7,459 nucleotides of DNA from an uncultured Opitutales bacterium (GTDB lineage Bacteria > Verrucomicrobiota > Verrucomicrobiia > Opitutales > UBA953), in NCBI GenBank assembly GCA_934675585.1, contig CAKUQY010000043.1, positions 1 through 7,459 of the forward strand, read 5' to 3'. Below the pieces are notes generated by a model. It searched no databases, had not been told where the DNA came from, and worked only from the letters and a program-made list of their open reading frames with translations. A program made the translations under genes and the position numbers. Shown here in pieces: positions 6,369-7,459 of the stretch (position 1 is the stretch's first letter; each line of letters opens with the position of its first letter).

Positions 6369-7258
6369 AATTGAAAATTGTTTTTTTAAGTTTGATTGCT
6401 GCGGTCATTTTGGCGCTTGGCGGGATCGTTGTTTACACTAATTTTTTTATGGTTTCGCAACCCAATTTTAAGCAGCGGCTCGATCAAGTTTTGCCAGGAA
6501 AAATGGACGGCTGGCAAATTAAAGACGCGCCGCTCGGCGAAACAAAAGGCATGATCGAACACGTCAAAAAAACGCTTAAATTTGACGATTATATTTCGCG
6601 GATTTATAGCAAAGACGGACTCCAAATTACATTTTACGCGGCATATTGGGCACCGGGAACGCGTTCGCCAATTGACGCGGGTGGGCATAATCCAGATTCG
6701 TGCTGGGTCAATTTTGGCTGGAAGCGCACGGTGCGCGATTTTTCAATTGAAAATTGTTTTGTCGGCAAACACGAATTGCGTCCTTTTGAATACGGTGTTT
6801 ACGAAAAAGACGGTCAAACGATTCCCGTGTTTTTTTGGCATTTGCTGAACGGTAATCCGCACGCTTACGCCGATCAACGCGCGGGTTGGAAAGATGGTTG
6901 GGCGGGAGTGTTGTTTCGTTTGCCAAAGCGCATCGAAGATTTTAAGCGTTTAGGATTTAATCAGCGGCAGGAACAACTTTTTATTCGCGTTTCATTTGAA
7001 AATCAAAAATTGGAAGACGTTTTAAAAAATCCCGATTTTGTCGATTTTATGGAACGCCTTGCGCCACTTGGCATTTTTATGGATAGCGCGTGGGGAACCG
7101 CTCCCGTAGAGCCAATTGTAGCGGGAACGCCTGAAAATGTTTGGACGGGAACGCGCGTTCCCGCCGATGAAAAATCCGTTCCCGTAAAAGACGCGAGCAT
7201 CGTTCCCGCAAAAATTATCGAAACTAATGACGAAGATTTTGAAACGCTTGAAATCTAA
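6365..7258 (+). CDS. EpsI-like exosortase-associated protein (DUF3485 type)
   Basis: The 297-residue product has one N-terminal hydrophobic segment (about 4-30), so it is probably anchored in the inner membrane with an exported domain. The central region resembles the EpsI/DUF3485 family linked to exosortases and exopolysaccharide export: GWQIKDAPLGE, YISRIYSKDGLQITFYAAYWAPGTRSP, then GGHNPDSCWVNFGW with His108, Pro110 and Cys113, the family's H-x-P-x-x-C-type core. The family's biochemical role is poorly defined; it occurs with exosortase (Xrt) and PEP-CTERM sorting systems. The start overlaps the acpS stop by four bases (ATGA), implying coupled translation. No exosortase is in the window; one could lie beyond the right edge or elsewhere. 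The last 55 residues or so are a low-complexity Val/Pro/Thr/Glu/Asp tail encoded largely by copies of the dispersed motif (VAGT, TGTRVPA, SVPV, IVPA). The family call is moderately sure; the start is sure. Confidence 0.72.
   Translation: MKLKIVFLSLIAAVILALGGIVVYTNFFMVSQPNFKQRLDQVLPGKMDGWQIKDAPLGETKGMIEHVKKTLKFDDYISRIYSKDGLQITFYAAYWAPGTRSPIDAGGHNPDSCWVNFGWKRTVRDFSIENCFVGKHELRPFEYGVYEKDGQTIPVFFWHLLNGNPHAYADQRAGWKDGWAGVLFRLPKRIEDFKRLGFNQRQEQLFIRVSFENQKLEDVLKNPDFVDFMERLAPLGIFMDSAWGTAPVEPIVAGTPENVWTGTRVPADEKSVPVKDASIVPAKIIETNDEDFETLEI
7146..7163. repeat. Perfect 18-base palindrome, motif copies in the opposite order
   Basis: CGGGAACGCGCGTTCCCG is a perfect palindrome formed by two motif half-sites, with the GGGAACG half first and the CGTTCCC half second, the reverse of the order in hisF and acpS. 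It encodes part of the Thr-Gly-Thr-Arg-Val-Pro-Ala stretch in the tail of the EpsI-like protein. Confidence 0.95.
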
Positions 7259-7459
7259 AACTCCGCTGGAACGTGAGTGTTAGTGGCGGCAATGCTCGTT
7301 TTTGGTTTCTCTCCACCCTTCACCCTCCCGTATTTCGTCAAATAAAAAGGACACCGAAGATTTTTTTGAGAGGAAAGATTCAGGGAGTTATTCTTCATTT
7401 AAGATGACACCGAAGGGATTGGCTGAAAACAGTTGAGAGGGTGAAGAAAAGGCGTTGGT
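7259..7459. other. Right-end region without a recognisable gene; short repeats
   Basis: No coding region, tRNA or clear terminator is visible in these 201 bases. A pyrimidine-rich stretch at 7307-7329 repeats the heptamer family seen after hisF. CTTCACCCTC (7318-7327) is complementary to GAGGGTGAAG (7437-7446), forming the ends of a possible 129-base inverted structure. GACACCGAAG occurs twice (7350-7359 and 7406-7415), and TTGAGAGG follows each copy (7366-7373 and 7433-7440). The region may be a promoter or leader for a gene beyond the edge, or part of an intergenic repeat. Confidence 0.6.

Larger units (their letters stand above)
71..7207. repeat. Dispersed highly iterated motif CGTTCCC/GGGAACG (about 41 copies)
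   Basis: By eye I find about 20 copies of CGTTCCC (for example at 71, 322, 619, 1206, 1819, 2532, 4721, 5975, 7156, 7201) and about 21 of GGGAACG (for example 123, 553, 770, 1215, 2094, 2890, 3877, 4829, 5715, 6268, 7147). Most extend to CGTTCCCGC or GCGGGAACG. Copies lie in every gene and in intergenic DNA, on both strands and in all frames. The near-variant GGGAGCG occurs about seven more times (1086, 2143, 3427, 5319 and others). Confidence 0.92.

Noticed and set aside
71..7207. CRISPR array made of the repeated motif
   Set aside because: Spacing is irregular, copies are in both orientations and mostly inside genes, and there are no cas genes.
7263..7289. Hairpin after the EpsI-like gene as a terminator
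   Set aside because: Only a five-pair stem including a G-U pair around a 14-base loop, with the T-run several bases further on; not convincing.
104..7431. Shared TTGGCTGAAAACA near 104-116 and 7419-7431, suggesting direct repeats bounding a mobile segment
   Set aside because: Only about 13 bases match, the first copy is inside coding sequence, and there is no transposase or integrase between them.

Overview
The window (7,459 bases, roughly balanced base composition, gene-dense) looks like a chromosomal segment of a Gram-negative bacterium, most plausibly from the PVC superphylum (Verrucomicrobia, Lentisphaerae or Kiritimatiellae-type). The grounds are an exosortase-associated EpsI-like protein, a large lipoprotein-type GH31 glycosidase with F5/8C and NPCBM carbohydrate-binding domains, and an apparent lack of Shine-Dalgarno sites. 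The phylum call is inference; no rRNA or other phylogenetic marker is present.

Layout. From the left, a minus-strand gene for a DUF2238/YjdF-type inner-membrane protein (94-711) is transcribed divergently from hisF (802-1575, imidazole glycerol phosphate synthase cyclase subunit). A 142-base gap follows with a long imperfect inverted repeat built from purine-rich heptamers. Next is a 1,129-residue GH31 alpha-glycosidase (1718-5107), probably a lipoprotein and possibly an alpha-N-acetylgalactosaminidase. The right side is a tight three-gene cluster: pdxJ (5182-5934, vitamin B6 synthesis), acpS (5937-6368, holo-acyl-carrier-protein synthase) and an epsI-like gene (6365-7258) that overlaps acpS by four bases. 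The last 200 bases show no gene but contain short direct and inverted repeats.

How the genes relate. pdxJ-acpS is a common bacterial pairing and the downstream epsI-like gene is probably co-transcribed with it. hisF and the glycosidase look like independent units. The genes do not form one pathway.

The most striking signal is not a gene. The heptamer CGTTCCC or its complement GGGAACG occurs about 41 times, roughly equally on the two strands (chance expectation is about one), usually inside a longer palindromic consensus CGTTCCCGCGGGAACG. It sits inside and outside genes and in every reading frame. Where it falls in flexible protein regions it encodes Val-Pro-Ala-Gly-Thr-like stretches (HisF loop, AcpS N-terminus, GH31 linker, EpsI-like tail). 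This is a highly iterated palindrome of the HIP1 or DNA-uptake-sequence kind. A second signal is that three transcription units have a -10-like hexamer exactly 7 bases before the ATG and none has a visible ribosome-binding site, which suggests leaderless mRNAs.
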